A stretch of DNA of 64,000 nucleotides from Roseovarius sp. MMSF_3281 (GCF_030733685.1 NZ_JASHIM010000009.1:62001-126000); one strand, 5' to 3'; positions 15,399 through 26,401 are shown, numbered from the stretch's first letter. Numbers and translations: made by a program. The notes: a model not told the origin generated them from the sequence alone.

Positions 15399-16717
15399 TA
15401 CGGTATGTACTGAGCCTCTTGTTGGCATGTTTGCTTTGGGCCGCCCCGGCGACGGCACAAGACGGGCCGTTACGGATCGAGATTACCGAGGGCGTGATCG
15501 AACCGATGCCCTTTGCCGCCCCGGATTTCGTTTCAGATAATGCAGCGGGGGCCGAGTTGGGCCGACAGATCGCCAATGTCATCGCGGCGGATTTGTCGGG
15601 CACGGGACTGTTTCGCGAGATTCAGCCCGACGCCTTCATCAGCCAGATCACCAGTTTTTCCAGCCCGGTGCAGTTTGCCGATTGGAAGGCGATCAATGCC
15701 CAGGCTTTGATCACCGGGTCGGTGAGTGTGGACGAGGGCGGCAAGGTGATTGTGCGTTTCCGCCTGTTCGATGTTTTTGCCGGGCAAGAGATGGGCGATG
15801 GCCTGCAACTGGTGGGCACTCAGGCCGGGTGGCGCCGGATCGCGCATAAGGTGGCCGATCAGGTCTATAGCCGGATCACCGGCGAGGCGCCCTATTTCGA
15901 CAGTCGGGTGGTCTTTGTTTCGGAAACCGGTCCGAAGGACGCGCGGCAAAAGCGGCTGGCGATCATGGATTATGACGGGGCCAATGTGAAATACCTGACC
16001 GATAGTTCGTCTATCGTCTTGGCCCCACGGTTTTCGCCCAACGGCGACCGGGTGCTTTACACCAGCTATGAAAGCGGGTTCCCGCGGATTTACCTGTTGG
16101 ATGTGGGCAGCGTGCAGCGCCGTGTCCTGGAAAGCCAGGATGGCACCATGAGTTTCGCGCCGCGCTTTGGCCCGGATGGGAAAACGGTGGTCTATTCGGT
16201 GACACGCGGCGGTAATACCGACCTTTACCGGATGGATGTGAACACCGGGGCCAATACGCGCCTGACCAGTGCTCCGTCGATTGAAACCGCGCCGAGTTTC
16301 AGCCCCGATGGCAGCCAGATCGTTTTCGAGTCGGACCGTTCGGGCGTGCCGCAGATTTACGTCATGCCCGCCGGGGGCGGCGAGGCACAGCGGATCAGCT
16401 TTGGGCAGGGGCGCTATGGCACACCCGTCTGGTCGCCGCGGGGTGATCTGATCGCCTTTACCAAGCAATCCAAAGGCCGGTTTCATATCGGGGTGATGCG
16501 CACCGACGGCAGCGAAGAGCGGCTTTTGACCGCCTCGTTCCTGGATGAGGGGCCGACATGGGCGCCAAATGGGCGGGTGATCATGTTCACCCGCGAAACC
16601 CAGGGCGCACAGGGCCAGGCGAGCCTTTACACGGTGGATATCACCGGGCGAAATCCGCGTCAGGTGCCCACCAGCACCGGCGCGAGCGATCCGGCGTGGT
16701 CGCCATTGCAAGACTAG
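15395..16717 (+). CDS. tolB: Tol-Pal system beta-propeller protein TolB
   Basis: 440 aa with a signal peptide ([15 protein letters not shown]). An N-terminal domain (residues 25-165) is followed by a six-bladed propeller of repeated FSPDG/W-type units ([58 protein letters not shown]). It is periplasmic and binds Pal. It is translationally coupled to tolA. Confidence 0.98.
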   Translation: MIRYVLSLLLACLLWAAPATAQDGPLRIEITEGVIEPMPFAAPDFVSDNAAGAELGRQIANVIAADLSGTGLFREIQPDAFISQITSFSSPVQFADWKAINAQALITGSVSVDEGGKVIVRFRLFDVFAGQEMGDGLQLVGTQAGWRRIAHKVADQVYSRITGEAPYFDSRVVFVSETGPKDARQKRLAIMDYDGANVKYLTDSSSIVLAPRFSPNGDRVLYTSYESGFPRIYLLDVGSVQRRVLESQDGTMSFAPRFGPDGKTVVYSVTRGGNTDLYRMDVNTGANTRLTSAPSIETAPSFSPDGSQIVFESDRSGVPQIYVMPAGGGEAQRISFGQGRYGTPVWSPRGDLIAFTKQSKGRFHIGVMRTDGSEERLLTASFLDEGPTWAPNGRVIMFTRETQGAQGQASLYTVDITGRNPRQVPTSTGASDPAWSPLQD

Positions 16718-16805
16718 ATCGGGATTTCTGCGCGTTTCCAAGGCGCGCGGCCTGTGGTAGAACGAAATTGAGCGCAACGACAGACAAACGAGTGGGGCGA
16801 ACGAC

Positions 16806-17315
16806 ATGACATATCTGGGAAAAGCGGTACTTCTTTGTGCGGGTCTGGCATTGGCCGCCTGTACCAACGCGGACCGTTTCGATGACACCAATACCGTAGA
16901 CCTGAATGGTGCAGGCGGGGGGGCGCGGGGCAGTGCACAGGACCCCAATTCGCCGCTGTACTTCGAGCAGGCGATCGGCGATCGGGTGCTTTTCGCGGTG
17001 GATCAATCCAGGCTAAGCCCGGCGGCCATGGGCACGCTGGATGGGCAGGCGCAGTGGTTGATGAACAACGCCGATTACACCGCCATCATCGAAGGCCATG
17101 CCGACGAGCAGGGCACGCGGGAATATAACCTTGCGCTGGGCGCGCGGCGGGCTAATTCGGTTCAGGAATACCTTGTCAGCAAGGGCGTCGCGCCCTCGCG
17201 GTTGAAGGTTGTGAGCTATGGTAAGGAACGCCCGATCGAGATTTGCAGCAGCGAGGCGTGCTATGCCAAGAACCGTCGGGCCGTGACCGTGATTTCAGTG
17301 GTTCCGACAAGCTGA
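16806..17315 (+). CDS. pal: Peptidoglycan-associated lipoprotein Pal
   Basis: 169 aa lipoprotein. The lipobox LALAAC places the lipidated Cys at residue 19. The C-terminal OmpA-like domain has the peptidoglycan-binding signature EGHADEQGTREYNLALGARR and SYGKERP. It anchors the outer membrane to the cell wall and partners TolB. An 88-bp gap separates it from tolB, so it may have its own promoter, but none is obvious. Confidence 0.98.
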   Translation: MTYLGKAVLLCAGLALAACTNADRFDDTNTVDLNGAGGGARGSAQDPNSPLYFEQAIGDRVLFAVDQSRLSPAAMGTLDGQAQWLMNNADYTAIIEGHADEQGTREYNLALGARRANSVQEYLVSKGVAPSRLKVVSYGKERPIEICSSEACYAKNRRAVTVISVVPTS

Positions 17316-17337
17316 TGATCCGAGTGGAGGGGCGGCC

Positions 17338-18180
17338 ATGAAGCGGTTTGTTCGTATTCTCGGGGTTTGTGTGCTGGTCACCCTGCCAAGCCTTGGGGCG
17401 GCGCAGGACCGTACCGAGACGCTTGCCGATATCCGGCAGGAATTGTCGGTGCTTTACGTCGAGATCCAGAAGCTGAAGCGCGAGTTGAACACCACCGGCG
17501 GAGCCGGGCAACTGTCTTCGGGCGGCAGCCTGTTGGACCGGGTGAACGCCATCGAGGGCGAGTTGCAGCGGCTGACCTCGAAAACCGAGGAGTTGGAGTT
17601 CCGGGTTGGCCGCGTGGCCGAGGATGGGGCCAACCGGATCGGTGACCTGGAATTCCGGCTGTGCGAGCTGGAAGAGGGCTGTGACATCGGGGCCTTGGGC
17701 GAAAGCACGACGCTGGGTGGTGTCGAAGGCGCCACGGGCGACGGTGCCGTCTTGCCGGATGCGGGCAGCGGCGGCGATGCCGGTGGCCCGCAGATGGCCG
17801 TGGCCGAGCAATCGGATTTCGATGCGGCCAAGGCGGCGATGGAGGCGGGCAGTTACGAGGCCGCCGCCGAGAAGTTCGCCGCCTTTCGCCAGACCTATCC
17901 CGGCGGGCCTTTGACGGGGCAAGCCGGGCTGTTGCAGGGCGAGTCGCTGGAAGGGGCGGGGCAATTGACGCAGGCCGCGCGCGTTTACCTGGATTTGTTC
18001 AGTGCCGACCCCAACGGGGATGTGGCCCCGCAAGCCTTGTTTCGTTTGGGCCGGTCCCTTGGCCGTTTGGGCAAGACCGAGGAAGCCTGTGTAACCCTGG
18101 CCGAGGTCGAAACGCGCTTTCCCCAGTCCGATGCGGTTCTCGAGGCGCAATCGTCGATGCGCAATCTGGGATGCGAGTGA
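17338..18180 (+). CDS. cpoB: Cell-division coordinator CpoB (YbgF)
   Basis: 280 aa with a signal peptide (ILGVCVLVTLPSLGAAQ). Residues 30-110 form an N-terminal coiled coil with a BamE/trimerisation character (RQELSVLYVEIQKLKREL), and a C-terminal TPR domain runs from about 160 (FDAAKAAMEAGSYEAAAEKF). It is periplasmic and coordinates Tol-Pal with septal wall synthesis. It overlaps the tilS start by 10 bp. Confidence 0.95.
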   Translation: MKRFVRILGVCVLVTLPSLGAAQDRTETLADIRQELSVLYVEIQKLKRELNTTGGAGQLSSGGSLLDRVNAIEGELQRLTSKTEELEFRVGRVAEDGANRIGDLEFRLCELEEGCDIGALGESTTLGGVEGATGDGAVLPDAGSGGDAGGPQMAVAEQSDFDAAKAAMEAGSYEAAAEKFAAFRQTYPGGPLTGQAGLLQGESLEGAGQLTQAARVYLDLFSADPNGDVAPQALFRLGRSLGRLGKTEEACVTLAEVETRFPQSDAVLEAQSSMRNLGCE

Positions 18181-19430
18181 CGCAAGACAGCCGCTTGGTC
18201 TATGAGCAAATCACGGGTTTTTTCCTGCCTGCGCCGCCCAAGGTTCTGGGCGTGGCGGTGTCGGGGGGCGGTGATTCCATGGCCGTATTGGCCATCTTGG
18301 CGCAATGGGCCAAAGAGGGCGGCCCATCGGTGCATGCCGTTACCGTGGACCATGGTTTGCGCAGCGAGGCGGCGGACGAGGCCCGCGAGGTGGGCCGAAT
18401 CTGTGCCGATTTGGACGTGCCGCACGACATTCTGACCTGGCAGGACTGGGACGGCGCGGGCAACCTTCAGGATGCGGCGCGCCGGGCCAGATACGACCTG
18501 ATGGCCGAATGGGCCGCGGCGCGGGGCATCACGCAGGTGGCGCTGGCGCATACTGCCAATGATCAGGCCGAAACTTTTATCATGCGTCTGGCGCGGGAAT
18601 CGGGGTTGGACGGGCTTTCGGCGATGTCGCCGCGCAAACGCCATGCCGGCACCGTGTTTTGCCGCCCTGCCTTGACCCTGTCGCGCGAGGCGTTGCGCGA
18701 CATTTTGCGCAACCGTGGCATCGCCTGGGTTGAAGACCCCAGCAATGAAAACCGGGATTTCGAGCGGATCAAGGCGCGCGACAGCCTGAAACTGTTGGAA
18801 CCCCTGGGGCTGACGGTTGGCGGGCTGACGCGCATTGCCGGGCATCTGGCCGAGGCGCGCCGGACCTTGAATTGGTACGCCTTCGTGGCGGCCCGGGGGA
18901 TCATCCGGGCCGAGGCCGGGGATTTGGTGATCGCCCTGCGGGAGTTTCGCATCCTGCAAGAGGAAATCCAGCGGCGTATTCTTTTGGAGGCGCTAAAGTG
19001 GGTCAGCGGGGCCGAGTATGGCCCACGCGGCAAGGCTTTGGAATTGCTTATGGAATCCCTGCGAGGGGGCAATGACATGACGTTGCATGGCTGTCTTGCC
19101 ACGGTCGGAGGAGACCAGATCAGGATTGCGCGAGAATATAATGCCGTGGCCAAAATCCGGTCTGAGACCTCGGAGGTTTGGGATGGGCGCTGGCAATTGG
19201 ACGGGCCGTGGCCCGAGGGCCTGCATGTGGCGGCGCTTGGCCCCGATGGCGTTGCGCAATGTCCCAACTGGCGCGACACGGGGCTGCCTTTGCGCACATT
19301 GGCGGCCTCGCCCGCGCTTTGGCGTGGTCCGGATCTGGTTGCGGCGCCGCTTGCGGGGCTGCGAAACGGCTGGCGTGCCACGAATTTACGCGGCGAAGAG
19401 GATTTCTTTGCCGCGTTTTTATCGCATTGA
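18171..19430 (+). CDS. tilS: tRNA(Ile)-lysidine synthetase TilS
   Basis: 419 aa. The ATP-pyrophosphatase P-loop SGGGDS (residues 31-36) is followed by AVTVDHGLRSEAADEA and RYDLMAEWA, which are TilS hallmarks, then HTANDQAETFIMRLARESG. It converts C34 of the AUA-reading tRNA-Ile to lysidine. A GTG at 18177 is an alternative start. It lies between cpoB and ftsH, an order common in this group. Confidence 0.96.
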   Translation: MRVTQDSRLVYEQITGFFLPAPPKVLGVAVSGGGDSMAVLAILAQWAKEGGPSVHAVTVDHGLRSEAADEAREVGRICADLDVPHDILTWQDWDGAGNLQDAARRARYDLMAEWAAARGITQVALAHTANDQAETFIMRLARESGLDGLSAMSPRKRHAGTVFCRPALTLSREALRDILRNRGIAWVEDPSNENRDFERIKARDSLKLLEPLGLTVGGLTRIAGHLAEARRTLNWYAFVAARGIIRAEAGDLVIALREFRILQEEIQRRILLEALKWVSGAEYGPRGKALELLMESLRGGNDMTLHGCLATVGGDQIRIAREYNAVAKIRSETSEVWDGRWQLDGPWPEGLHVAALGPDGVAQCPNWRDTGLPLRTLAASPALWRGPDLVAAPLAGLRNGWRATNLRGEEDFFAAFLSH

Positions 19431-19509
19431 AGATGTGGCTGTGATCTCTATTTAAGAAAGGCGTGGCCTGTGATAGGCCCTCGCCATTCGAACTTTGAGG
19501 AGACTTTCC

Positions 19510-21435
19510 TTGGGCAACGCAAGAACCATCGCTTTCTGGCTGATGCTTTTCCTGATCATTTTGACGCTGTTCAACCTGTTCAGCGGATCGGGCAATACGC
19601 TTCAGAGCAAATCGATTCCCTACTCTGAATTCGTGACAGCCGTGGAAGGCGGCGATGTCAGCAAGGTGACCCTTGACGGCGAAAACGTCCGGTTCCGTGG
19701 CGCGGACGGGCAGGAATACGTCACCGTCAAGCCCGAGGATGCCGAGATTACCCAGAACCTGATCGACAAGGGCATTCCGGTGGATGCCGAGCCGCAGGAA
19801 CAATCGGGGTTCCAGACGTTCCTGATTTCGCTTCTGCCCTTCCTGCTTTTGATCGGTGTCTGGATTTACTTCATGAACCGCATGCAGGGCGGTGGCAAAG
19901 GCGGCGCGATGGGCTTTGGCAAGTCCAAGGCCAAGATGCTGACCGAAAAGCATGGCCGCGTGACCTTTGACGATGTGGCGGGCATCGACGAGGCCAAGGA
20001 AGAACTGGAAGAGATCGTCGAATTCCTGCGCAATCCGCAGAAATTCAGCCGCTTAGGCGGCAAGATTCCGAAAGGCGCGTTGCTTGTTGGCCCTCCGGGT
20101 ACGGGTAAGACCCTTCTGGCGCGGGCGATTGCCGGTGAGGCGGGCGTGCCGTTCTTCACCATTTCCGGCTCGGATTTCGTTGAGATGTTCGTGGGTGTCG
20201 GGGCATCGCGTGTGCGCGACATGTTCGAGCAGGCCAAGAAAAACGCGCCTTGTATCGTTTTCATCGACGAGATCGACGCCGTGGGCCGACATCGTGGCGC
20301 GGGCTATGGCGGCGGCAATGACGAGCGTGAACAGACCCTTAACCAGTTGCTGGTGGAAATGGACGGGTTCGAGTCCAACGAAGGCGTGATCATCATCGCG
20401 GCCACCAACCGCAAAGACGTGTTGGACCCCGCGCTGTTGCGCCCCGGCCGGTTTGACCGTCAGGTCACGGTGCCGAACCCCGATATCAAGGGACGTGAAA
20501 AGATTCTGGGTGTGCATGCCCGCAAGACGCCTTTGGGCCCGGATGTGGACTTGCGGATCATTGCCCGGGGGACGCCCGGTTTCTCGGGCGCCGATCTGGC
20601 CAACCTTGCGAACGAGGCGGCGCTTATGGCGGCGCGTGTCGGTCGGCGGTTCGTGACCATGGAAGATTTTGAGAACGCCAAGGACAAGGTGATGATGGGG
20701 GCCGAGCGCCGCAGCATGGTCTTGACCGATGATCAAAAGGAAAAGACGGCCTATCACGAAGCGGGCCATGCGATTGTTGGTTTGGAACTGCCGCAATGCG
20801 ACCCGGTTTACAAGGCGACGATCATTCCCCGTGGCGGTGCCCTTGGCATGGTGGTCAGTTTGCCCGAGATCGACCGCCTGAACTGGCACAAGGCCGAGTG
20901 TGAACAGAAACTCGCCATGACCATGGCGGGCAAGGCCGCCGAGATCATCAAGTATGGCGAGGACAATGTCAGCAACGGCCCCGCCGGTGACATTCAGCAG
21001 GCCAGTGGCCTTGCGCGGGCGATGGTCTTGCGCTGGGGGATGTCGGATCGTGTCGGCAATGTCGATTACGAACAGGCGCACGAAGGCTATATGGGCAATG
21101 GTGCCGGGGGCTTCTCGATCTCGGCCCATACCAAGGAGTTGATCGAGGAAGAAGTGAAGCGCATGATCGACGAGGCCTATGAACGGGCCTACAGCATCCT
21201 GACCGAGCGCAAGCAGGAATGGGAGCGTCTGGCGCAGGGCCTGTTGGAATACGAGACCCTGACCGGCGAAGAGATTCAGCGCGTGATCAAGGGTGAACCA
21301 CCCGAATCCGGGGATGACAATGACGGATCGCCCGAGAAGGACGAGAAACAGTCACTGACGGCGGTCCCGAAGACCAAGCCCAAATCCAACCCGGGCTTGG
21401 GGGATGGCGGGCCCGAGCCCGAGCCGTCGGCCTGA
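19510..21435 (+). CDS. ftsH: ATP-dependent zinc metalloprotease FtsH
   Basis: 641 aa from the TTG at 19510. GAGGAGA lies 6 bases before it, while the in-frame TTG at 19495 would place that Shine-Dalgarno inside the gene. Membrane helices lie at residues 6-24 and 102-121. The AAA domain has Walker A GPPGTGKT (194-201), Walker B FIDEID (251-256) and the second region of homology ([19 protein letters not shown]). The zinc site HEAGH is at 416-420. The C-terminus is charged and variable. It degrades misfolded membrane proteins and short-lived regulators. Confidence 0.98.
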   Translation: MGNARTIAFWLMLFLIILTLFNLFSGSGNTLQSKSIPYSEFVTAVEGGDVSKVTLDGENVRFRGADGQEYVTVKPEDAEITQNLIDKGIPVDAEPQEQSGFQTFLISLLPFLLLIGVWIYFMNRMQGGGKGGAMGFGKSKAKMLTEKHGRVTFDDVAGIDEAKEELEEIVEFLRNPQKFSRLGGKIPKGALLVGPPGTGKTLLARAIAGEAGVPFFTISGSDFVEMFVGVGASRVRDMFEQAKKNAPCIVFIDEIDAVGRHRGAGYGGGNDEREQTLNQLLVEMDGFESNEGVIIIAATNRKDVLDPALLRPGRFDRQVTVPNPDIKGREKILGVHARKTPLGPDVDLRIIARGTPGFSGADLANLANEAALMAARVGRRFVTMEDFENAKDKVMMGAERRSMVLTDDQKEKTAYHEAGHAIVGLELPQCDPVYKATIIPRGGALGMVVSLPEIDRLNWHKAECEQKLAMTMAGKAAEIIKYGEDNVSNGPAGDIQQASGLARAMVLRWGMSDRVGNVDYEQAHEGYMGNGAGGFSISAHTKELIEEEVKRMIDEAYERAYSILTERKQEWERLAQGLLEYETLTGEEIQRVIKGEPPESGDDNDGSPEKDEKQSLTAVPKTKPKSNPGLGDGGPEPEPSA

Positions 21436-21440
21436 GCCAA

Positions 21441-22226
21441 ATGAGCGGCCAAGTGAAAAGTGCCGATTGGAATCCCCGGGCCTATGCAAGGTTCGGGGAT
21501 TTGCGCCTGCGCCCCGGTCTGGACCTGCTGAATGGGGTTGGCCAGATGGGAGCAGGGGATGTTGTTGATCTGGGCTGTGGCAACGGTGCGCTTGGGTCGG
21601 CCTTGAAGGCCCGGGCCGCCGGTCGTGATCTGGTCGGGGTGGATGCCTCGCCCGCGATGCTGGAAAAGGCGCGCGGGGTGGCGGAATACGACAGCCTGCA
21701 ACAGGCCGATATACGCGAGTGGCACCCGCGCCGTGCGCCGGGTTTGATGATTTCGAACGCGGCGCTGCATTGGGTGGGTGAGCATGAAAAGCTTATGCCG
21801 CGCTTGGCCGGAATGCTAGGCAAGGGCGGGACGCTTGCCGTGCAAATGCCGCATCAGAACAAGGCCCCGTCGCATCGCGTGTGGCTAAGCCTTGCCGAGG
21901 AGTTGTTCCCCGGACGGGTGGAGAAGATGGGTACACCCGGTGTCATGTCGCCGGTGAAATACGATGAGTTGCTGTCGCCGCTGGGGCAGTTCCGCCTGTG
22001 GGAGACCGAGTATTTCCAACGTCTGATGGCCGAGAAGGGCAGTCACCCGGTGCGGCGCTTTACCGAAAGCACCTATGCGCGGCCGATTCTTGAGGTGTTG
22101 GACCCCGAGGAGAAGGCCGAGATCATCCGCCGCTATGAGGATGTGATGCACTCGGCCTATCCGGTGCGCGCCGATGGTTCGGTCCTGTTCCCGTTCCGGC
22201 GGATGTTCTTTACGCTGACCGTCTGA
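21441..22226 (+). CDS. tam: Trans-aconitate 2-methyltransferase-like SAM methyltransferase
   Basis: 261 aa class I methyltransferase. The N-terminal DWNPRAYARFGDLRLRPGLDLL matches the Tam family pattern. Motif I is VVDLGCGNGALGSAL and the acidic loop is LVGVDASPAML. ISNAALHWVGEHEKL is the post-motif-II Tam signature. Tam esterifies trans-aconitate, an inhibitor of aconitase. It begins 5 bp after ftsH. Confidence 0.85.
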   Translation: MSGQVKSADWNPRAYARFGDLRLRPGLDLLNGVGQMGAGDVVDLGCGNGALGSALKARAAGRDLVGVDASPAMLEKARGVAEYDSLQQADIREWHPRRAPGLMISNAALHWVGEHEKLMPRLAGMLGKGGTLAVQMPHQNKAPSHRVWLSLAEELFPGRVEKMGTPGVMSPVKYDELLSPLGQFRLWETEYFQRLMAEKGSHPVRRFTESTYARPILEVLDPEEKAEIIRRYEDVMHSAYPVRADGSVLFPFRRMFFTLTV

Positions 22227-22318
22227 AGCGGGTGATGGAGCCAATCACATTTTGTCATTTGACCCTTCGCAGGCCTCCGGCGAAGGTGGCCTTTGTTCGA
22301 TCTGCATAGGGGCGACAG

Positions 22319-22918
22319 ATGCCGGCACTTATTCCCACCGATTTCACCGCGACGATCACTTGGCTGGGCCGGGTTGACGACCGGGCGTCCAGCCTGCGGG
22401 CCAGTGGCCTGTCAGAGGTCATGGCAACCTATGCCGGTGTCGACGGGGAGGAGCATGCGGGCCTGACGCGCCCATCGTGCAGCCGGGTGGTGGCGCAGTA
22501 CCCGAAGGGCACGGAAATTCGCAACGTGCGGCAGTTCTCGGTCTTGTCGTCCGAGGAATTGGCCGCGATTGCGCAGGATATGGGGGTGGAGCGACTTGAC
22601 CCGGCTTGGGTCGGGGCCTCGCTTGTTCTGGAGGGGATACCCGATTTTACCCATGTGCCGCCCTCGTCACGGTTGCAAAGCGCGGAGGGCACGACATTGG
22701 TTGTGGATATGGAAAACCGCCCCTGCCATTTGCCCGCCAAGGTGATTGACGAGGACGCCCCCGGTTTTGGCAAGGCCTTCAAGACCGCGGCCCAAGGGCG
22801 GCGTGGGATCACCGCCTGGGTTGAGCGCGAAGGGATCTTGCGGGTGGGCGATGTCATGCGCCTGCATATCCCGGATCAACCGGTTTGGCCGCATCTGGCG
22901 GCGGCGCGCGGGGCCTAA
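22319..22918 (+). CDS. MOSC domain-containing protein
   Basis: 199 aa. MOSC domains carry sulfur or bind molybdenum cofactor. Recognisable parts are IRNVRQFSVLSSEELAAIA, GASLVLEGIPDFTHVPPSSRL and VDMENRPCHLPAKVI, which contains the conserved Cys (near residue 140), followed by the GRRGITAWVEREGILRVGD barrel end. It stands alone after tam with a 92-bp gap. The substrate is unknown. Confidence 0.8.
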   Translation: MPALIPTDFTATITWLGRVDDRASSLRASGLSEVMATYAGVDGEEHAGLTRPSCSRVVAQYPKGTEIRNVRQFSVLSSEELAAIAQDMGVERLDPAWVGASLVLEGIPDFTHVPPSSRLQSAEGTTLVVDMENRPCHLPAKVIDEDAPGFGKAFKTAAQGRRGITAWVEREGILRVGDVMRLHIPDQPVWPHLAAARGA

Positions 22919-23194
22919 AGCGTTCCGCCTTTAACCCGAGGCATCGGCGAAAGGCGGAACGCGTGCAACGATTGAGCGAAGCATCGCGTTTCGCGAAACG
23001 CCTTAGGCGGCGGGCAAGCGGTGCCTTTGGGAAACTTTGCCCCAAGCGTGACGTTGCGTTTCCGAAACGAAACGCTGCTGCGGCATGCCGCCGCAAGAGG
23101 GGCGGGATATGTCGGATTCGCAATCTGCTAAAGGTCGTTGTGCCGCTATAGGCGGGGTAGTGAAAACCGCCGGGCGGCCAGCAGAGGAATGACC
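22919..23194. repeat. Palindrome cluster between MOSC gene and fhs
   Basis: A 276-bp gap packed with inverted repeats. There is a 13-bp stem at 22920-22932/22950-22962 (GCGTTCCGCCTTT), a perfect 16-bp palindrome at 22986-23001 (half site GCGTTTCG), GCGTTTC/GAAACGC at 23056-23062/23069-23075, and a perfect 12-bp palindrome at 23080-23091 (half site GCGGCA). The first stem follows the MOSC stop and may terminate transcription. The others look like REP-type intergenic elements. Confidence 0.65.
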
Positions 23195-24871
23195 ATGAGC
23201 TACAAGTCCGATATCGAAATTGCGCGCGAAGCCAACAAGAAGCCGATCCAAGAGGTTGGTGACAAACTGGGCATTCCCAGTGAACACCTGCTGCCCTATG
23301 GCCATGACAAGGCCAAGGTAAGCCAGGACTATATCAACTCGGTCCAGGGCAATGAGACCGGCAAGCTGATCCTTGTCACCGCGATCAACCCGACCCCGGC
23401 GGGCGAAGGCAAGACCACCACCACCGTAGGTCTGGGCGATGGCCTGAACCGGATCGGCAAGAAGGCGATGATCTGTATCCGCGAGGCCAGCCTTGGGCCT
23501 AACTTCGGGATGAAGGGAGGCGCCGCCGGTGGTGGCTACGCGCAGGTCGTGCCGATGGAGGACATGAACCTTCACTTCACCGGCGACTTCCACGCCATCA
23601 CCAGCGCGCACAGCCTTCTGTCGGCGATGATCGACAACCACATCTACTGGGGCAACGAGCAGGAAATCGACGTGCGCCGCGTGCAATGGCGCCGCGTTGT
23701 CGACATGAACGACCGGGCCCTGCGTCAGGTCAACGTGAGCCTTGGCGGCGTGGCCAACGGTTTCCCGCGCGAAGGTGGCTTTGACATCACCGTGGCGTCG
23801 GAAGTGATGGCGATCCTGTGCCTTGCCAAAGACCTCAAGGATCTTGAAGAGCGTCTGGGCGCGATGATCGTGGCCTACCGCCGCGACCGCACGCCGGTTT
23901 ACTGCCGCGATATCAAGGCCGAAGGCGCGATGACCGTCCTTCTGAAAGACGCGATGCAGCCGAACCTTGTTCAAACGCTGGAAAACAACCCGGCCTTCGT
24001 ACATGGCGGCCCGTTTGCCAACATCGCGCATGGCTGTAACTCGGTCATTGCCACGAAGACTGCGTTGAAGATCAGCGACTACGTGGTGACCGAAGCCGGT
24101 TTCGGGGCCGATCTGGGCGCCGAGAAGTTCATGAACATCAAGTGCCGCAAGGCAGGCCTTGCGCCCGATTGTGTGGTTCTGGTGGCCACCGTGCGCGCGA
24201 TGAAGATGAACGGCGGCGTGGCCAAGGATGACCTTGGCGAGGAAAACGTGGATGCGGTGAAGGAAGGTTGCGCCAACCTTGGCCGTCACATCGGCAACCT
24301 GAAATCCTTTGGCGTGCCGGTTGTCGTGGCGATCAACCACTTCGTCAAAGACACCGACGCCGAGATCAAGGCGGTTCAGGAATACGTCGAAAGCCAAGGC
24401 AGCGAAGCCATCGTCAGCCGCCACTGGGCCGATGGTGGGGCCGGTGCCGAAGAACTGGCAACCCGCGTGGCGGAAGTGGCGGAAAGCGGCCAGAGCCAAT
24501 TCGCGCCGCTTTATCGTGATGACCTGCCCCTGTTCGAGAAGGTCGAGCGCATTGCCAAGTCGATCTATCGTGCGGACGAGGTTCTGGCCGATCAGAAAAT
24601 CCGCGATCAGCTGAAGCTGTGGGAAGATCAGGGCTATGGCAATCTGCCGGTCTGCATGGCGAAAACGCAGTACAGCTTCTCGACCGATCCGACCCTGCGC
24701 GGCGCGCCGACGGGCCATTCGGTTCCGGTGCGTGAAGTGCGCCTGAGTGCCGGTGCCGGGTTTGTCGTTGTGGTCTGCGGCGAGATCATGACCATGCCGG
24801 GCCTGCCGCGGACACCTGCGGCCGAGAAAATCTGCCTGAATGACGACGGGCAGATCGAAGGCTTGTTCTAA
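23195..24871 (+). CDS. fhs: Formate-tetrahydrofolate ligase
   Basis: 558 aa from the ATG at 23195, preceded by GAGGA; an in-frame ATG at 23138 lacks family similarity. It makes 10-formyl-THF from formate, ATP and THF. The N-terminus [15 protein letters not shown], the ATP site [40 protein letters not shown] and the C-terminal [18 protein letters not shown] are all diagnostic. folD follows, giving a C1 module. Confidence 0.98.
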   Translation: MSYKSDIEIAREANKKPIQEVGDKLGIPSEHLLPYGHDKAKVSQDYINSVQGNETGKLILVTAINPTPAGEGKTTTTVGLGDGLNRIGKKAMICIREASLGPNFGMKGGAAGGGYAQVVPMEDMNLHFTGDFHAITSAHSLLSAMIDNHIYWGNEQEIDVRRVQWRRVVDMNDRALRQVNVSLGGVANGFPREGGFDITVASEVMAILCLAKDLKDLEERLGAMIVAYRRDRTPVYCRDIKAEGAMTVLLKDAMQPNLVQTLENNPAFVHGGPFANIAHGCNSVIATKTALKISDYVVTEAGFGADLGAEKFMNIKCRKAGLAPDCVVLVATVRAMKMNGGVAKDDLGEENVDAVKEGCANLGRHIGNLKSFGVPVVVAINHFVKDTDAEIKAVQEYVESQGSEAIVSRHWADGGAGAEELATRVAEVAESGQSQFAPLYRDDLPLFEKVERIAKSIYRADEVLADQKIRDQLKLWEDQGYGNLPVCMAKTQYSFSTDPTLRGAPTGHSVPVREVRLSAGAGFVVVVCGEIMTMPGLPRTPAAEKICLNDDGQIEGLF

Positions 24872-24887
24872 AGCATTGACGAAAGCA

Positions 24888-24912
24888 CGGGCCCGGCGCA
24901 TAGCCGGGCCCG
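24888..24912 (+). terminator. Hairpin between fhs and folD
   Basis: A perfect 10-bp GC stem (CGGGCCCGGC, loop GCATA) lies 16 bp after the fhs stop. There is no T run, so it may be an attenuator or mRNA 3' stabiliser rather than a full terminator. Confidence 0.55.
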
Positions 24913-24960
24913 AATGCGTTTCCCTGAGTGGAAACTGGTTTACCAAGGAAGATCGGGAAC

Positions 24961-25863
24961 ATGACGGCGCAGATCATTGACGGAAAGGCCTTTGCGGCCA
25001 CGGTTCGGGAAAAGGTGGCGGGCCATGTGGCGCGCCTGAAGGAAGAGCACGGGATCACCCCCGGCTTGGCGGTGGTTCTGGTGGGCGAAGACCCGGCCAG
25101 TCAGGTTTACGTACGCTCGAAGGGCAAGCAAACCGTTGAAGCGGGCATGAATTCCTATGAACACAAGCTGGAGGCGGATACCTCAGAAGAGGAGTTGCTG
25201 GCCCTGATCGACAAGCTGAACAACGATCCGGCGGTTCATGGAATCCTGGTGCAGCTGCCATTGCCCGGGCACCTGAACGAGGATTTGGTGATCAATTCGG
25301 TTTCGCCCGAAAAGGACGTGGACGGGTTTCATATCTCGAACGTGGGTCTGTTGGGCACGGGGCAGAAAAGCATGGTGCCTTGCACGCCGCTTGGCTGCCT
25401 GATGATGCTGCGCGATCACCACGGGAGCCTGTCCGGCCTCGACGCCGTTGTGATTGGCCGCTCGAACATCGTGGGCAAACCGATGGCGCAGCTTTTGCTT
25501 GGCGATAGCTGTACGGTGACCATTGCCCATAGCCGGACCAAGAATATTGCCGATGTCGTGCGCCGCGCCGATATCGTGGTGGCTGCCGTGGGCCGCACCG
25601 AAATGGTGCCGGGCGACTGGATCAAGCCGGGGGCCACGGTGATTGACGTGGGCATCAACCGCATCGACGCGCCCGAGAAGGGCGAAGGCAAGACCCGCCT
25701 TGTGGGCGATGTCGATTTCGCAAGCTGCGCCGAGGTGGCCGGGGCGATCACGCCAGTGCCGGGCGGCGTGGGGCCGATGACCATCGCCTGCCTGCTGGCC
25801 AATACGGTGACAGCATGCTGCCGTGCCAATGGCCTGTCCGAGCCCGAGGGCCTGACGGCCTAA
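24961..25863 (+). CDS. folD: Methylenetetrahydrofolate dehydrogenase/cyclohydrolase FolD
   Basis: 300 aa from the ATG at 24961. FolD interconverts 5,10-methylene-THF and 10-formyl-THF. Signatures: [16 protein letters not shown] (with the catalytic Lys), [42 protein letters not shown], and the C-terminal [19 protein letters not shown]. It partners Fhs in C1 metabolism. Confidence 0.98.
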   Translation: MTAQIIDGKAFAATVREKVAGHVARLKEEHGITPGLAVVLVGEDPASQVYVRSKGKQTVEAGMNSYEHKLEADTSEEELLALIDKLNNDPAVHGILVQLPLPGHLNEDLVINSVSPEKDVDGFHISNVGLLGTGQKSMVPCTPLGCLMMLRDHHGSLSGLDAVVIGRSNIVGKPMAQLLLGDSCTVTIAHSRTKNIADVVRRADIVVAAVGRTEMVPGDWIKPGATVIDVGINRIDAPEKGEGKTRLVGDVDFASCAEVAGAITPVPGGVGPMTIACLLANTVTACCRANGLSEPEGLTA

Positions 25864-25884
25864 GCCCTGTGAGTTTGCAGTTTG

Positions 25885-25913
25885 AAACCCCGTGCCCATG
25901 GCGCGGGGTTTTT
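25885..25913. terminator. Rho-independent terminator after folD
   Basis: Stem AAACCCCG/CGGGGTTT around a 11-base loop followed by TT lies 21 bp after the folD stop. The A run on the left arm lets it also serve the convergent thioesterase gene, whose stop codon overlaps it. Confidence 0.75.
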
Positions 25914-26334
25914 ACTTGGGGGCGATGGGCATCATGGTGCCGGTCATCAGGGCAATCTGTGTTTCCACGCCGCCCTCGACAGCGAAGACATCGGCCTGCA
26001 CGATGATCAACCGGCGACCGGGTTTGATGACCTTGCCCCGGGCAACGAGGTGATCGCCCTTGCCGGGGGCCAGAAGATTGATCTTCATCTCGGTGGTCAG
26101 AACCTCGTGATCGGCGGGCAGGGTGGAAAGGGCTGCATAGCCTGCCGCGCTGTCGCCGATGGAAAAGGTCAGGCCCGCGTGGGCAAAGCCGTGTTGTTGG
26201 CGGCTTGTGTCGAGAATGGGCGCGGTGATTTCGACGCCGCCATGGGTGATCGCGGTCAATTCGGCCCCGAGGGTGCGCATCAATGACTGTGCGGCGAAAC
26301 TGTTATGGATTTTGGTTTCCATGTCAGGCGACAT
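25912..26334 (-). CDS. PaaI-like hotdog thioesterase
   Basis: 140 aa from the ATG at 26334, with an AGGA upstream; an ATG at 26322 is also possible. The open frame to 26514 has no family similarity. The hotdog signature HGFAHAGLTFSIGDSAAGYAAL carries the active-site Asp. LTTEMKINLLAPGKGDHLVARGKVIKPGRRL is the rest of the fold. It hydrolyses acyl-CoA thioesters of unknown chain. It is convergent with folD. Confidence 0.87.
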   Translation of the reverse strand: MSPDMETKIHNSFAAQSLMRTLGAELTAITHGGVEITAPILDTSRQQHGFAHAGLTFSIGDSAAGYAALSTLPADHEVLTTEMKINLLAPGKGDHLVARGKVIKPGRRLIIVQADVFAVEGGVETQIALMTGTMMPIAPK

Positions 26335-26401
26335 CGTGGCGTGATCCTTTTTCGAAATGACGTTCCGTAAATTGTGATCGGGGCGGTGTTTCACTGTAGG
26401 G

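Noticed and set aside
15533..16948. 471-aa minus-strand ORF
   Set aside because: It is antisense to tolB and pal, which are certain; long antisense frames are expected in GC-rich DNA.
23003..24946. 647-aa minus-strand ORF
   Set aside because: It is antisense to fhs, with the His/Gln/Arg-rich composition of a shadow frame.
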